Positions 1 through 6,812 of a stretch of 6,812 nt of DNA are shown here, piece after piece. The notes under the pieces were generated by a model that saw only the letters and a program-made list of their open reading frames with translations, was not told the DNA's origin and made no database searches. The DNA lies in NCBI GenBank assembly GCA_029260695.1, contig JAJDCT010000454.1, positions 1-6,812 on the forward strand. Direction: 5' to 3'. The DNA is from Phycisphaeraceae bacterium (GTDB lineage Bacteria > Planctomycetota > Phycisphaerae > Phycisphaerales > Phycisphaeraceae). Positions within the stretch are counted from its first letter, which is position 1, and each line of letters begins with the position of its first letter. Both the position numbers and the translations under genes were made by a program.

Positions 1-1601
1 AGGAGTGCGGCGAAGGTGGCGTCCTCAAATTGTTCGTGGCCGGTGAGCGACCAGCCTGATTCAGCGTCTGACGGGGCAAACTCGTAGGTAACGCCGTCCG
101 GTCGGCGCAGGGTCAGATGCGTGATTTCGTCCCGGGAGACATCCAGGATGGTGCGTTTACGCAGGCCAAGTGGTGTGCCGAGAAGTCGGTCGAAAAGATC
201 CATTGGTTTTGGCTCGTAGCCGTCACTTTCCGTTTCGACCACATAGCCGACCCCCTCGCCTTGGTTGACGATCGTGTGGCTGCCACGGGTACGATAAATG
301 TTGAAATCTACTTCACCGTTACCGGCCGCGACACCGAGTTGGACTTGTGCGATGGGGTCGCCAAGTCCGTCGAGTTCGGTGTTGTATGCAGTCGCTTCCA
401 GGCCGCAGAGTTGTTGGATCAGGGCGTGGGCGGTGCTGTAGTCCACGTCGAAGCCGGGCTGCGGGTCGCCGAAGCGGTAGCCGGATTGGGGGTCGCGGAT
501 CAGGTGGAGGGTTGCTGAATCGCCTTGCTGTACGACCAGGTCTCTGACGTCTTGTGGTATGGCAACGACGACGCGCCGGTCTCGCAGTTCATCCGGTGTC
601 CGTACGAGTGAGTCGGCACTGGAAGTGTCCACCGTAAAGACCACGATTGTGGGTTCATCGTCTTGTGACCATGTGGCGTATCGGGCATTGCCCTGCAGGT
701 CGGTTCTCCCGATCTTCAGCCTGCGTGTGATCGGCTGCGTCTGCTCGGCTTCTTTACCTGTTGGGGATAGTGGCGGTGGTGACTGGATGACTAATTCCAG
801 GTGGGGCTTGTCGAGCCCGTAGAGTGCGAGGCTGTCGGGGTTGTCTGCGGTGAAGGCGGTGATCCATAAACTTCCAGCGGCGGTTAATAGATCGTTGATC
901 GCCTCGTCACTGGCGCGTTGGACGCCTTGACCGTCAATACGCCATCGGCCGTCGGTTTTCGTCAGGTCGATTTCGGCACCGTCTTGATGTAACCCGATGC
1001 GCTCCAGGGCGGAAGCGGTCGGGATATCCAGTGACTTGCTGCGCCAATCGTTGATCTGCTGATCGAGTACGGTGCCGTGCAGCGCGGGGTCGACGACATA
1101 GGCGGTTTCGTCACCTTCGACCTGCATGTACCCGTGGCCGTCAACCGCTTGTCGGCCCAGCTTAAGCGTCCAACTGTCGTCACCGACCCAAACGGTGACC
1201 ACCGCACGGGGCTTATCCAGACCCATCTGCGCAGTAGTCGGGGCATCGGGTGTGTCGGGTTTCAACTGTTGGATGTAGCGTAGTTCAGCGAATTGACGGG
1301 CGATGGCATCCGGTACGTAGCTTTCCAGCGCGAAGCGCACGGGCTGGGTCTGGAGCCACTGGTCGCCTTGCTTGCCGAGCATCACCTCACGCCCGCCGCG
1401 CTTGATCTGGATGCGGTCGATCGAATCGGCTGTCGGGGCGTTTTCAGTAAAGACCGGCTGGCCGACTGTCTGTGTCGTCTCGTCTTTGCGCTGCAGCTCG
1501 TGTGCTTCGTATCCGCTGATGTTGCCGTACTCGACGAGGTAGAAATACCCGCCGACGACCGACAGCAAAACGATCAGCACCAGAGTAGTTTTGTAATTCA
1601 T
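1..1601 (-). CDS. DUF4340 repeat protein, membrane-anchored, partial (C-terminus beyond left edge)
   Basis: The frame from the ATG at 1599-1601 stays open for 533 codons to the left edge, so the C-terminus is missing. Residues 6-22 (LVLIVLLSVVGGYFYLV) form a membrane anchor or uncleaved signal segment; the rest is hydrophilic and probably extracytoplasmic. The DUF4340 hallmarks occur repeatedly: GLDKP at residues 127-131 with DWRSKSLDI at 185-193, then YGLDKP at 261-266 with DELRDRRVV at 337-345. A weaker third copy has DGLGDP at 411-416 and LRKRTILDV at 480-488. DUF4340 proteins have no established biochemical role, but they commonly sit beside GldG-like ABC accessory genes, as here. The gene starts 17 bases after the GldG-like stop codon; AGGA lies about 10 bases and GGA 6 bases before the ATG, giving a plausible though weak ribosome site. 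Family assignment is confident; a role as an accessory subunit of the ABC system is inferred from position. Confidence 0.88.
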   Translation of the reverse strand, partial: MNYKTTLVLIVLLSVVGGYFYLVEYGNISGYEAHELQRKDETTQTVGQPVFTENAPTADSIDRIQIKRGGREVMLGKQGDQWLQTQPVRFALESYVPDAIARQFAELRYIQQLKPDTPDAPTTAQMGLDKPRAVVTVWVGDDSWTLKLGRQAVDGHGYMQVEGDETAYVVDPALHGTVLDQQINDWRSKSLDIPTASALERIGLHQDGAEIDLTKTDGRWRIDGQGVQRASDEAINDLLTAAGSLWITAFTADNPDSLALYGLDKPHLELVIQSPPPLSPTGKEAEQTQPITRRLKIGRTDLQGNARYATWSQDDEPTIVVFTVDTSSADSLVRTPDELRDRRVVVAIPQDVRDLVVQQGDSATLHLIRDPQSGYRFGDPQPGFDVDYSTAHALIQQLCGLEATAYNTELDGLGDPIAQVQLGVAAGNGEVDFNIYRTRGSHTIVNQGEGVGYVVETESDGYEPKPMDLFDRLLGTPLGLRKRTILDVSRDEITHLTLRRPDGVTYEFAPSDAESGWSLTGHEQFEDATFAAL

Positions 1602-1618
1602 CTCGGATCCATCCTGTC

Positions 1619-3751
1619 TTACGCCCGGCGTCGTACCCACCAGACACTGAGTCCAAGCAGCAAGGCTCCGGCGGGCATCCCGGCGAGCAAGGCGGTCTGA
1701 TGCCACCAGAGGGCGTTGTCGGTCATTGCGTTGATCCTTGGGACGTCCTGTGACCTTGGGCTTGCGGCGATGAGGTCTTCTAACCCTGCGAGCCAGAACA
1801 CGCTGTTGACGAACAACTCGCTGTTGGCGGGGAAGGCTGCGCCGGTAAGTTCGGCTGTGCCGGGGCCAAGCAGGCCGAGGCTTGTCATGGGATCGCTTGC
1901 CCAGATCGTTTCGGCGACCGTGACCAGACGTTTGCCGTCTTGTTCGGACGCGACACCGACGGTGAATGATGGTGCGCTGTCGGGCTCTGAGAATTTGGCG
2001 TTCTGGACCGCTTGGGAGGATGACAGGTCGCTGTGCGCCCAGAGCCGCTTGCCTTTCAACTCGATCACGGGGTGGTGTACGGTGTCCCCGTCGTTGCTTA
2101 CGAGGATCGGGCAGGCGACCCGGAAGCCGGCCTGCATCCCATTGAGAGCGGTGGTGATCGGCAGGTCGTCGGGCCAGGTGTCGACTAAGAATTGGATGAC
2201 GGTGGCGGTGCGGCGGTTGTCTTGCTGGATCTCTTCAAGAACGATCCGGTCGAGCTGCGGCGTGAGGCCCCAGCCGGCAAGCCAGTCGGTGATGGGGTTG
2301 GCCACGGCGAACGATGCGGCGCCGTCTGCGGAGAGCAGGAGCATCGCGGCGTCGCCAGCTTCGAGCCGTTCCTGCAGCAGGTCCGCGATCTGTTGGCGCG
2401 GGTTGGCCATCATCATCATGGGGTTGTTCATCTGGTTGCCGGGTGTGGGGAGTACGACCCAGATGATCTTTTGCCCTGGCTCGGCTTGTGGGCGTGGTTG
2501 TGGCGGTGTGGGCTGACCCATCGAACTCATCTGCCCGGCGGGGTTCCACTGGGTCACACGGAAGTCGGCGCTTTGCAACCGTTGGGCCACGATGTTGTAT
2601 CGCCCCTGTTCGCCCAGCGCCGGGCCGCCACCGGACGTTACGAATACCACCATCGGGGGCTGATCGAGCGTCATGCTCAGTAGCGCACCGGTCAGTTTTT
2701 CTTCGATCAGGTATTGCGGCTGGGTCCGGCCGGTCTCTTCGTAGTCCCGCGCATCTTGACGCCACATCTCGCTGACCGGGATAACTTTCACATGGTCATC
2801 TCCCAGGACGACGACCGATGCGCCGCTGGTCAGGGAATACAGCACCTGGTTGTACCGTGGGGACGGCTGTGCGGCATCCATCTGTTGCAGCGGGGCTACG
2901 AGTTTTTCCTGTGCCTGCTTGCATAACTCGACAACTTCAAGCAAGCGCTCCTTGTCGGCGTCGGCGGTTTCGTTTGAACGGGCTAGCTGACTTGCGCGGT
3001 CGGCAACTACGCCGAGCACCGCGTCGTAGTCGGTGAGCACGGCCTGGATCTGTTGCTTGATCCCCGCGTAGTTCACGAGCACCTGGTCCAGCAGCTCGTC
3101 GGTCTGCTGGCCGGCAAGCTCGGCTGTCTGGTTGATCTCTTTGCAGCGGGTGGCCGCTACCTGGTACAGCTCCTGGGCGGGTTCTTGGGGCTGTGTGGAT
3201 TCCGTATTGATCCCCGACATCATGACGGCGATGAGTTTCGTGTTGATGGGGTCTAAGTCGGTCAGGGCCGCCCGGCCCAGGCCGATCGCTTCGATGGCCG
3301 GTGCCAGTTCGTCATCGAACGCTTGGGCGATCGCGGCGTTGAGACGCTCGGCCTTGAAGATGTCACCGCGTGCGTCCAGGTGTTCGGCTGTGACGTTTTC
3401 GGCGTAGCGTGCGTATTCATCCGCCAGGTCGCGGACCCGGCGATACACCAACGCCTCCTGTTCGTTGCTGACCTCCAGGTCGTTAGGCAGGAGCGTGACG
3501 ATCCGGTAATCGCCGGCAGGGCTCTGCTCATCATCCTTTCCCAGTTTGTTCAGCACGGCTTTAGACTGCGCGGACAGGCTGTAGCTTCGGTTATAGGTCA
3601 GGTCCAGGCGGAGGTACTGGCGGCTGGCGATCCAGTTCACCAACACGACGATCCCCAACGCGGCGATCACAGCGACCGTGATGTTCAGGCCGAACTTCAG
3701 GCGGCGTACGGCCTGGGAGTCTGTGGTTGATGGCTTCTTCTTACTTCCCAT
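1619..3751 (-). CDS. GldG-family ABC transporter auxiliary protein
   Basis: A complete 710-residue protein of the GldG / ABC_transp_aux type, the non-ATPase accessory subunit of an ABC-2 system. A basic N-terminus (GSKKK) leads into a membrane helix at about residues 20-41. This is followed by the family's typical post-helix pattern at 45-70 (QYLRLDLTYNRSYSLS, then the SKAVLNKL segment). Residues about 195-290 are rich in Gln, Glu, Leu and Ala and look like a coiled coil. VVVLGDDHVKVIPV (313-326), EEKLTGALLSMT (350-361) and VVFVTSGGGPALGE (368-381) match the family core. A second membrane helix lies at about 684-706, ending in RRRA. The large middle part should face the cell exterior or periplasm. 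A Pro-rich and Met-rich stretch at about 413-454 looks like a flexible linker. The gene starts 38 bases after the permease stop; GGAA lies 7 bases before the ATG. The family is clear; the substrate is unknown. Confidence 0.9.
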   Translation of the reverse strand: MGSKKKPSTTDSQAVRRLKFGLNITVAVIAALGIVVLVNWIASRQYLRLDLTYNRSYSLSAQSKAVLNKLGKDDEQSPAGDYRIVTLLPNDLEVSNEQEALVYRRVRDLADEYARYAENVTAEHLDARGDIFKAERLNAAIAQAFDDELAPAIEAIGLGRAALTDLDPINTKLIAVMMSGINTESTQPQEPAQELYQVAATRCKEINQTAELAGQQTDELLDQVLVNYAGIKQQIQAVLTDYDAVLGVVADRASQLARSNETADADKERLLEVVELCKQAQEKLVAPLQQMDAAQPSPRYNQVLYSLTSGASVVVLGDDHVKVIPVSEMWRQDARDYEETGRTQPQYLIEEKLTGALLSMTLDQPPMVVFVTSGGGPALGEQGRYNIVAQRLQSADFRVTQWNPAGQMSSMGQPTPPQPRPQAEPGQKIIWVVLPTPGNQMNNPMMMMANPRQQIADLLQERLEAGDAAMLLLSADGAASFAVANPITDWLAGWGLTPQLDRIVLEEIQQDNRRTATVIQFLVDTWPDDLPITTALNGMQAGFRVACPILVSNDGDTVHHPVIELKGKRLWAHSDLSSSQAVQNAKFSEPDSAPSFTVGVASEQDGKRLVTVAETIWASDPMTSLGLLGPGTAELTGAAFPANSELFVNSVFWLAGLEDLIAASPRSQDVPRINAMTDNALWWHQTALLAGMPAGALLLGLSVWWVRRRA

Positions 3752-3789
3752 TTTGATTCCGTGTGGGCTGATGCGGGGTGCTCACGTTG

Positions 3790-4515
3790 CTAGCGCCAGC
3801 GTCGGCTCTGGAGGGTCAGGGTGGCGAAGAACAGGAACAGCCCCGTCCCGCTGATGAAGAACACGACGCGGCCCAAGTCGATGATGCCCTTGGCGAAGTC
3901 GTCGAACTGCCCGAAGACATTGATGTAGAAGAGGCCTTGCTTGATCCATGGGCGGTCTGCGACCCAGCCCGCTCTCGCAAGCAGCACGGCCAGCGGGGAG
4001 AACGCGAGCACCATGGCGGTCGTGAGCAGGAAGGCGATGATCTGGCTTTGTGTTGTCGCCGAGGCGAACGTCCCGATCGCCAGGTACAGCCCGCCGACCA
4101 TTAGTAGGCCTAGCATGCCCACGAGGATCGGGCCGAAGTCCGGGTTGGCGTTGGATCCGAGAACGGCGACCAGGATCGCGATGGGGACCATGAGTGTCAG
4201 GAAAAAACCCATGGCCCCGAGCCATTTGCCTAGCACGACCTGTGTGTCACTGATCGGCAGGGTCATCAGAGGCTCGATCGTGCCGGAGCGGAATTCTTCG
4301 CTGATAAGTCTCATGCTGATTGCGGGGACCAGGGGGATCATGAGCCAGAGCACGGACCACTGGAGGTTGCGCATCTCAGCGGGGGCGCCGGGCCCGAAGC
4401 CGGCGAGGAACAGCAATGCCGTGCCGAAGCCGAAGAGCCCGAGTACGACGTAGGCGACCGGGCTGAAGAACAGGCTGCTGAGTTCGCGTTTGGCGATGGT
4501 CAGGACGTGGGGCAT
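3790..4515 (-). CDS. ABC-2 type permease, GldF-like
   Basis: A complete 241-residue membrane protein, the usual size for a GldF/NosY-type permease. It opens with MPHVLTIAKREL and FFSPVAYVVLGLF, the family's typical N-terminal cytoplasmic helix followed by the first membrane span. About six membrane helices can be seen, near residues 17-40, 53-70, 98-119, 129-151, 158-180 and 217-235. Between helices 2 and 3 lies SEEFRSGTIEPLMTLPIS (72-89), the conserved ABC-2 coupling segment; QFDDFAKGIIDLGRVVFF (203-220) is the conserved motif before the last helix. It should form the membrane channel with the ATPase encoded just upstream and work with the GldG-like protein downstream. The start is supported by alignment of the N-terminus with the family, but no Shine-Dalgarno sequence precedes it: the preceding bases are a C-rich repeat on the coding strand. 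The substrate cannot be told from sequence. Confidence 0.92.
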   Translation of the reverse strand: MPHVLTIAKRELSSLFFSPVAYVVLGLFGFGTALLFLAGFGPGAPAEMRNLQWSVLWLMIPLVPAISMRLISEEFRSGTIEPLMTLPISDTQVVLGKWLGAMGFFLTLMVPIAILVAVLGSNANPDFGPILVGMLGLLMVGGLYLAIGTFASATTQSQIIAFLLTTAMVLAFSPLAVLLARAGWVADRPWIKQGLFYINVFGQFDDFAKGIIDLGRVVFFISGTGLFLFFATLTLQSRRWR

Positions 4516-4588
4516 GGGTGGGGTCGGGTCTCGGGGTTTGGGTGTCGGGTATCGGAAAGCATTGTTTGGGTCTGGGGTATGGGTCTAC
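4516..4588. repeat. degenerate 7-bp tandem repeat with G-quadruplex motif
   Basis: This fills nearly all of the 76-base gap between the ATPase and permease genes. Read on the + strand in steps of seven from 4526, the units are GGGTCTC, GGGGTTT, GGGTGTC, GGGTATC, GGAAAGC, ATTGTTT, GGGTCTG, GGGTATG and a decayed GGTCTAC. Two further G-tracts at 4516 and 4520 precede the phased part. Six G-tracts of three or more lie in 4516-4549 with loops of 1, 2, 4, 3 and 4 bases, a canonical G-quadruplex pattern on the + strand. That strand is the template for the flanking genes, so the RNA would be C-rich. The repeat is directly visible; folding and function are inferred. Confidence 0.8.
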
Positions 4589-4591
4589 TAA

Positions 4592-5548
4592 TTAAGCGGT
4601 GGCACGGTTGGCGGTGTCTTTGGGCTCGCGGAACAGTTGCAGGTAGTAGTCTTCGAGGTTGGGTTTTCGGCGGGTGGCTTCTCGAACTTTCAACCCTTTG
4701 TCGGCGAGTTTCTTTGTCAGGTCATCGGTCAGGTCTTGGTTGCCGGCGGGTGCGACCTCGGCGTGACACCAGCCGTCGTGTGCGGTGACTTCGATTTCTC
4801 GCACGCCAGAAATCCCGGCAAGCGCTGAATGGACGGCGTGGGCTTCTGCCTGGACATCAAGCAGCACACGCGGGCCGCCGAGGACTTTGCCGCAAAGCTC
4901 ATCGGTTGTGCCGTCGGCGACGAGTTCGCCTTCTTTAAGGATCAACACCCTGTCCACGGTCTTCTCTATTTCTGTGAGGATGTGGCTTGACAGGAGGATG
5001 GTGTGCTTCTCCCGCAGCTCGCCTAGCAATTCGCGGAAGTGTTTGATCTGGTTGGGGTCAAGCCCGGCGGTCGGCTCGTCCAGGAAAAGTACGGCCGGCT
5101 CGTGCAGCAGGGCCTGGGCCAGCCCGACACGCTGGCGGTTGCCCTTGGAGAGTTGGCCGATCAGACGCCGACGGATGTGGGTCAGGCCGCAGCGGTCGCA
5201 GACCTCAGCGCTGCGCCGGACGCGGTCGCTGCGGGTCATGCTCAGCAGCTTGCCGCGGTAATCCAGGTACTCGTACACGCGCATCTCGGGGTACAGCGGG
5301 GTGGACTCCGGCAGATACCCGATGGTGGCCCGTGCGGCTTCGGATTCTGTTAAGACGTTGTGCCCGGCGATAGACGCGGAGCCGGAGGTCGGCGGCAGGT
5401 ACCCGGTGAGCATCCGCAGGGTCGTGGATTTGCCTGCGCCGTTGGGCCCAAGGAAGCCAACGACCTGGCCCTTGGGGATCGAAAAACTCAGCCCCCCGAC
5501 GGCGCGGGTCGGCCCGAACCATTTCACCAACTGATCGGCTTGAATCAT
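4592..5548 (-). CDS. ABC transporter ATP-binding protein, GldA-like
   Basis: A 318-residue cytoplasmic ATPase that would drive the permease encoded next to it. The nucleotide-binding domain is complete: Walker A GPNGAGKST (34-42), Q-loop region IGYLPESTPLY (76-86), signature LSKGNRQRVGLAQAL (133-147), Walker B AVLFLDEP (152-159) with D157 and catalytic E158, D-loop AGLD (161-164) and switch histidine H189 in LLSSHIL. The LSKGxRQ signature and the Glu in place of the usual Q-loop Gln are typical of the GldA branch. A C-terminal domain of roughly 90 residues ends in PNLEDYYLQLF (296-306), as in ABC-2 export ATPases. The frame is open upstream to an ATG at 5692, but that start would overlap the recQ end. 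The ATG at 5548 begins at the usual family N-terminus (MIQADQLVKWFG) and has AGGGG 8 bases before it, so it is preferred. Confidence 0.93.
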   Translation of the reverse strand: MIQADQLVKWFGPTRAVGGLSFSIPKGQVVGFLGPNGAGKSTTLRMLTGYLPPTSGSASIAGHNVLTESEAARATIGYLPESTPLYPEMRVYEYLDYRGKLLSMTRSDRVRRSAEVCDRCGLTHIRRRLIGQLSKGNRQRVGLAQALLHEPAVLFLDEPTAGLDPNQIKHFRELLGELREKHTILLSSHILTEIEKTVDRVLILKEGELVADGTTDELCGKVLGGPRVLLDVQAEAHAVHSALAGISGVREIEVTAHDGWCHAEVAPAGNQDLTDDLTKKLADKGLKVREATRRKPNLEDYYLQLFREPKDTANRATA

Positions 5549-5556
5549 GCGGAAAA

Positions 5557-5561
5557 CCCCT
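5557..5561 (-). promoter_or_regulatory. ribosome binding site of the ABC ATPase gene
   Basis: AGGGG on the minus strand lies 8 bases before the ATG at 5546-5548. It is the best Shine-Dalgarno sequence in the window and decides the start over the in-frame upstream ATGs at 5593 and 5692, which lack one of similar quality and would add residues unlike the family. Confidence 0.65.
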
Positions 5562-5612
5562 GATCGCCTCTGAACCCCCGGTACATCATCCATGTTGTCT
5601 AGCCCGTTGCGG

Positions 5613-5628
5613 GTCCGACTAGTCTGAC
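5613..5628. promoter_or_regulatory. 16-bp imperfect palindrome, possible operator
   Basis: GTCCGACTAGTCTGAC pairs with its own reverse complement at 14 of 16 positions, with a perfect GACTAGTC core. It sits in the middle of the 97-base gap between recQ and the ABC ATPase gene. A spacerless dyad of this size suits binding by a dimeric regulator better than an RNA hairpin. There is no T-run after it in either direction, which argues against a terminator. No regulator gene is present in the window, so the role is inferred. Confidence 0.3.
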
Positions 5629-5645
5629 TTACGACGCCGCCGGGG

Positions 5646-5649
<4 letters not shown>
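5621..5649 (-). promoter_or_regulatory. weak candidate promoter for the ABC operon
   Basis: On the minus strand, TTGACC (5649-5644) matches five of six bases of the sigma-70 -35 box. After a 17-base spacer, CAGACT (5626-5621) matches only three of six bases of the -10 box. The -35 overlaps the recQ stop codon and the -10 lies inside the 16-base palindrome. The spacing is right but the -10 is poor, so this is a tentative call; the operon could equally be read through from recQ. Confidence 0.2.

Positions 5650-6812
<1,163 letters not shown>

Noticed and set aside
117..518. A 133-codon open frame on the + strand
   Set aside because: It is antisense to the continuous 533-codon DUF4340 frame and has no recognisable domain.
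1716..2516. A 266-codon open frame on the + strand
   Set aside because: It lies wholly antisense to the GldG-like gene, its translation is low in complexity and rich in Ser/Arg with no recognisable domain, and it is explained by GC-rich codon bias on the opposite strand.
4516..4588. CRISPR array or telomere-like end
   Set aside because: Units are only 7 bases without spacers, which excludes CRISPR, and the array is short, decayed and placed between two genes of one operon, which excludes a chromosome end.
5613..5628. Rho-independent terminator for recQ
   Set aside because: The dyad has no loop and is not followed by a T-run on the minus strand, so it does not fit an intrinsic terminator.

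Overview
The window holds five protein-coding genes, all on the minus strand, packed head to tail with gaps of 17 to 97 bases. In the direction of transcription (high to low coordinates) they are: the C-terminal part of a RecQ DNA helicase, cut by the right edge; a GldA-type ABC ATPase; a GldF-type ABC-2 permease; a GldG-type ABC auxiliary protein; and a DUF4340 repeat protein, cut by the left edge. There is no RNA gene, insertion sequence, CRISPR array or phage gene that I can support, and no gene-free stretch longer than 97 bases.

The four genes after recQ look like one operon for a membrane complex. The ATPase supplies ATP hydrolysis. The six-helix permease forms the membrane part. The GldG-like protein (one N-terminal and one C-terminal membrane helix around a large extracytoplasmic part) and the DUF4340 protein (N-terminal anchor and a long repeated extracytoplasmic part) are the accessory subunits. 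The same gene order is known from many bacteria as an uncharacterised ABC system related to the GldA/GldF/GldG proteins of Bacteroidota. The substrate is unknown, and nothing in this window shows gliding.

The most unusual non-coding element is the 76-base gap between the ATPase and permease genes. It is a degenerate 7-base tandem array, roughly GGGTNTC on the + strand, with G-tracts in strict 7-base phase and a canonical G-quadruplex motif. It runs directly up to the permease start codon, which has no Shine-Dalgarno sequence. The recQ-ATPase gap contains a near-perfect 16-base palindrome and a weak promoter-like sequence, so the ABC operon may have its own start point there.

The organism is a GC-rich bacterium. 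The gldA-gldF-gldG-DUF4340 order and the style of the proteins fit Planctomycetota (for example Phycisphaerae), but this is an inference from general resemblance only. The core genes look ordinary and intact. The ABC/GldG/DUF4340 system is a known but functionally undefined family, not a wholly new one.
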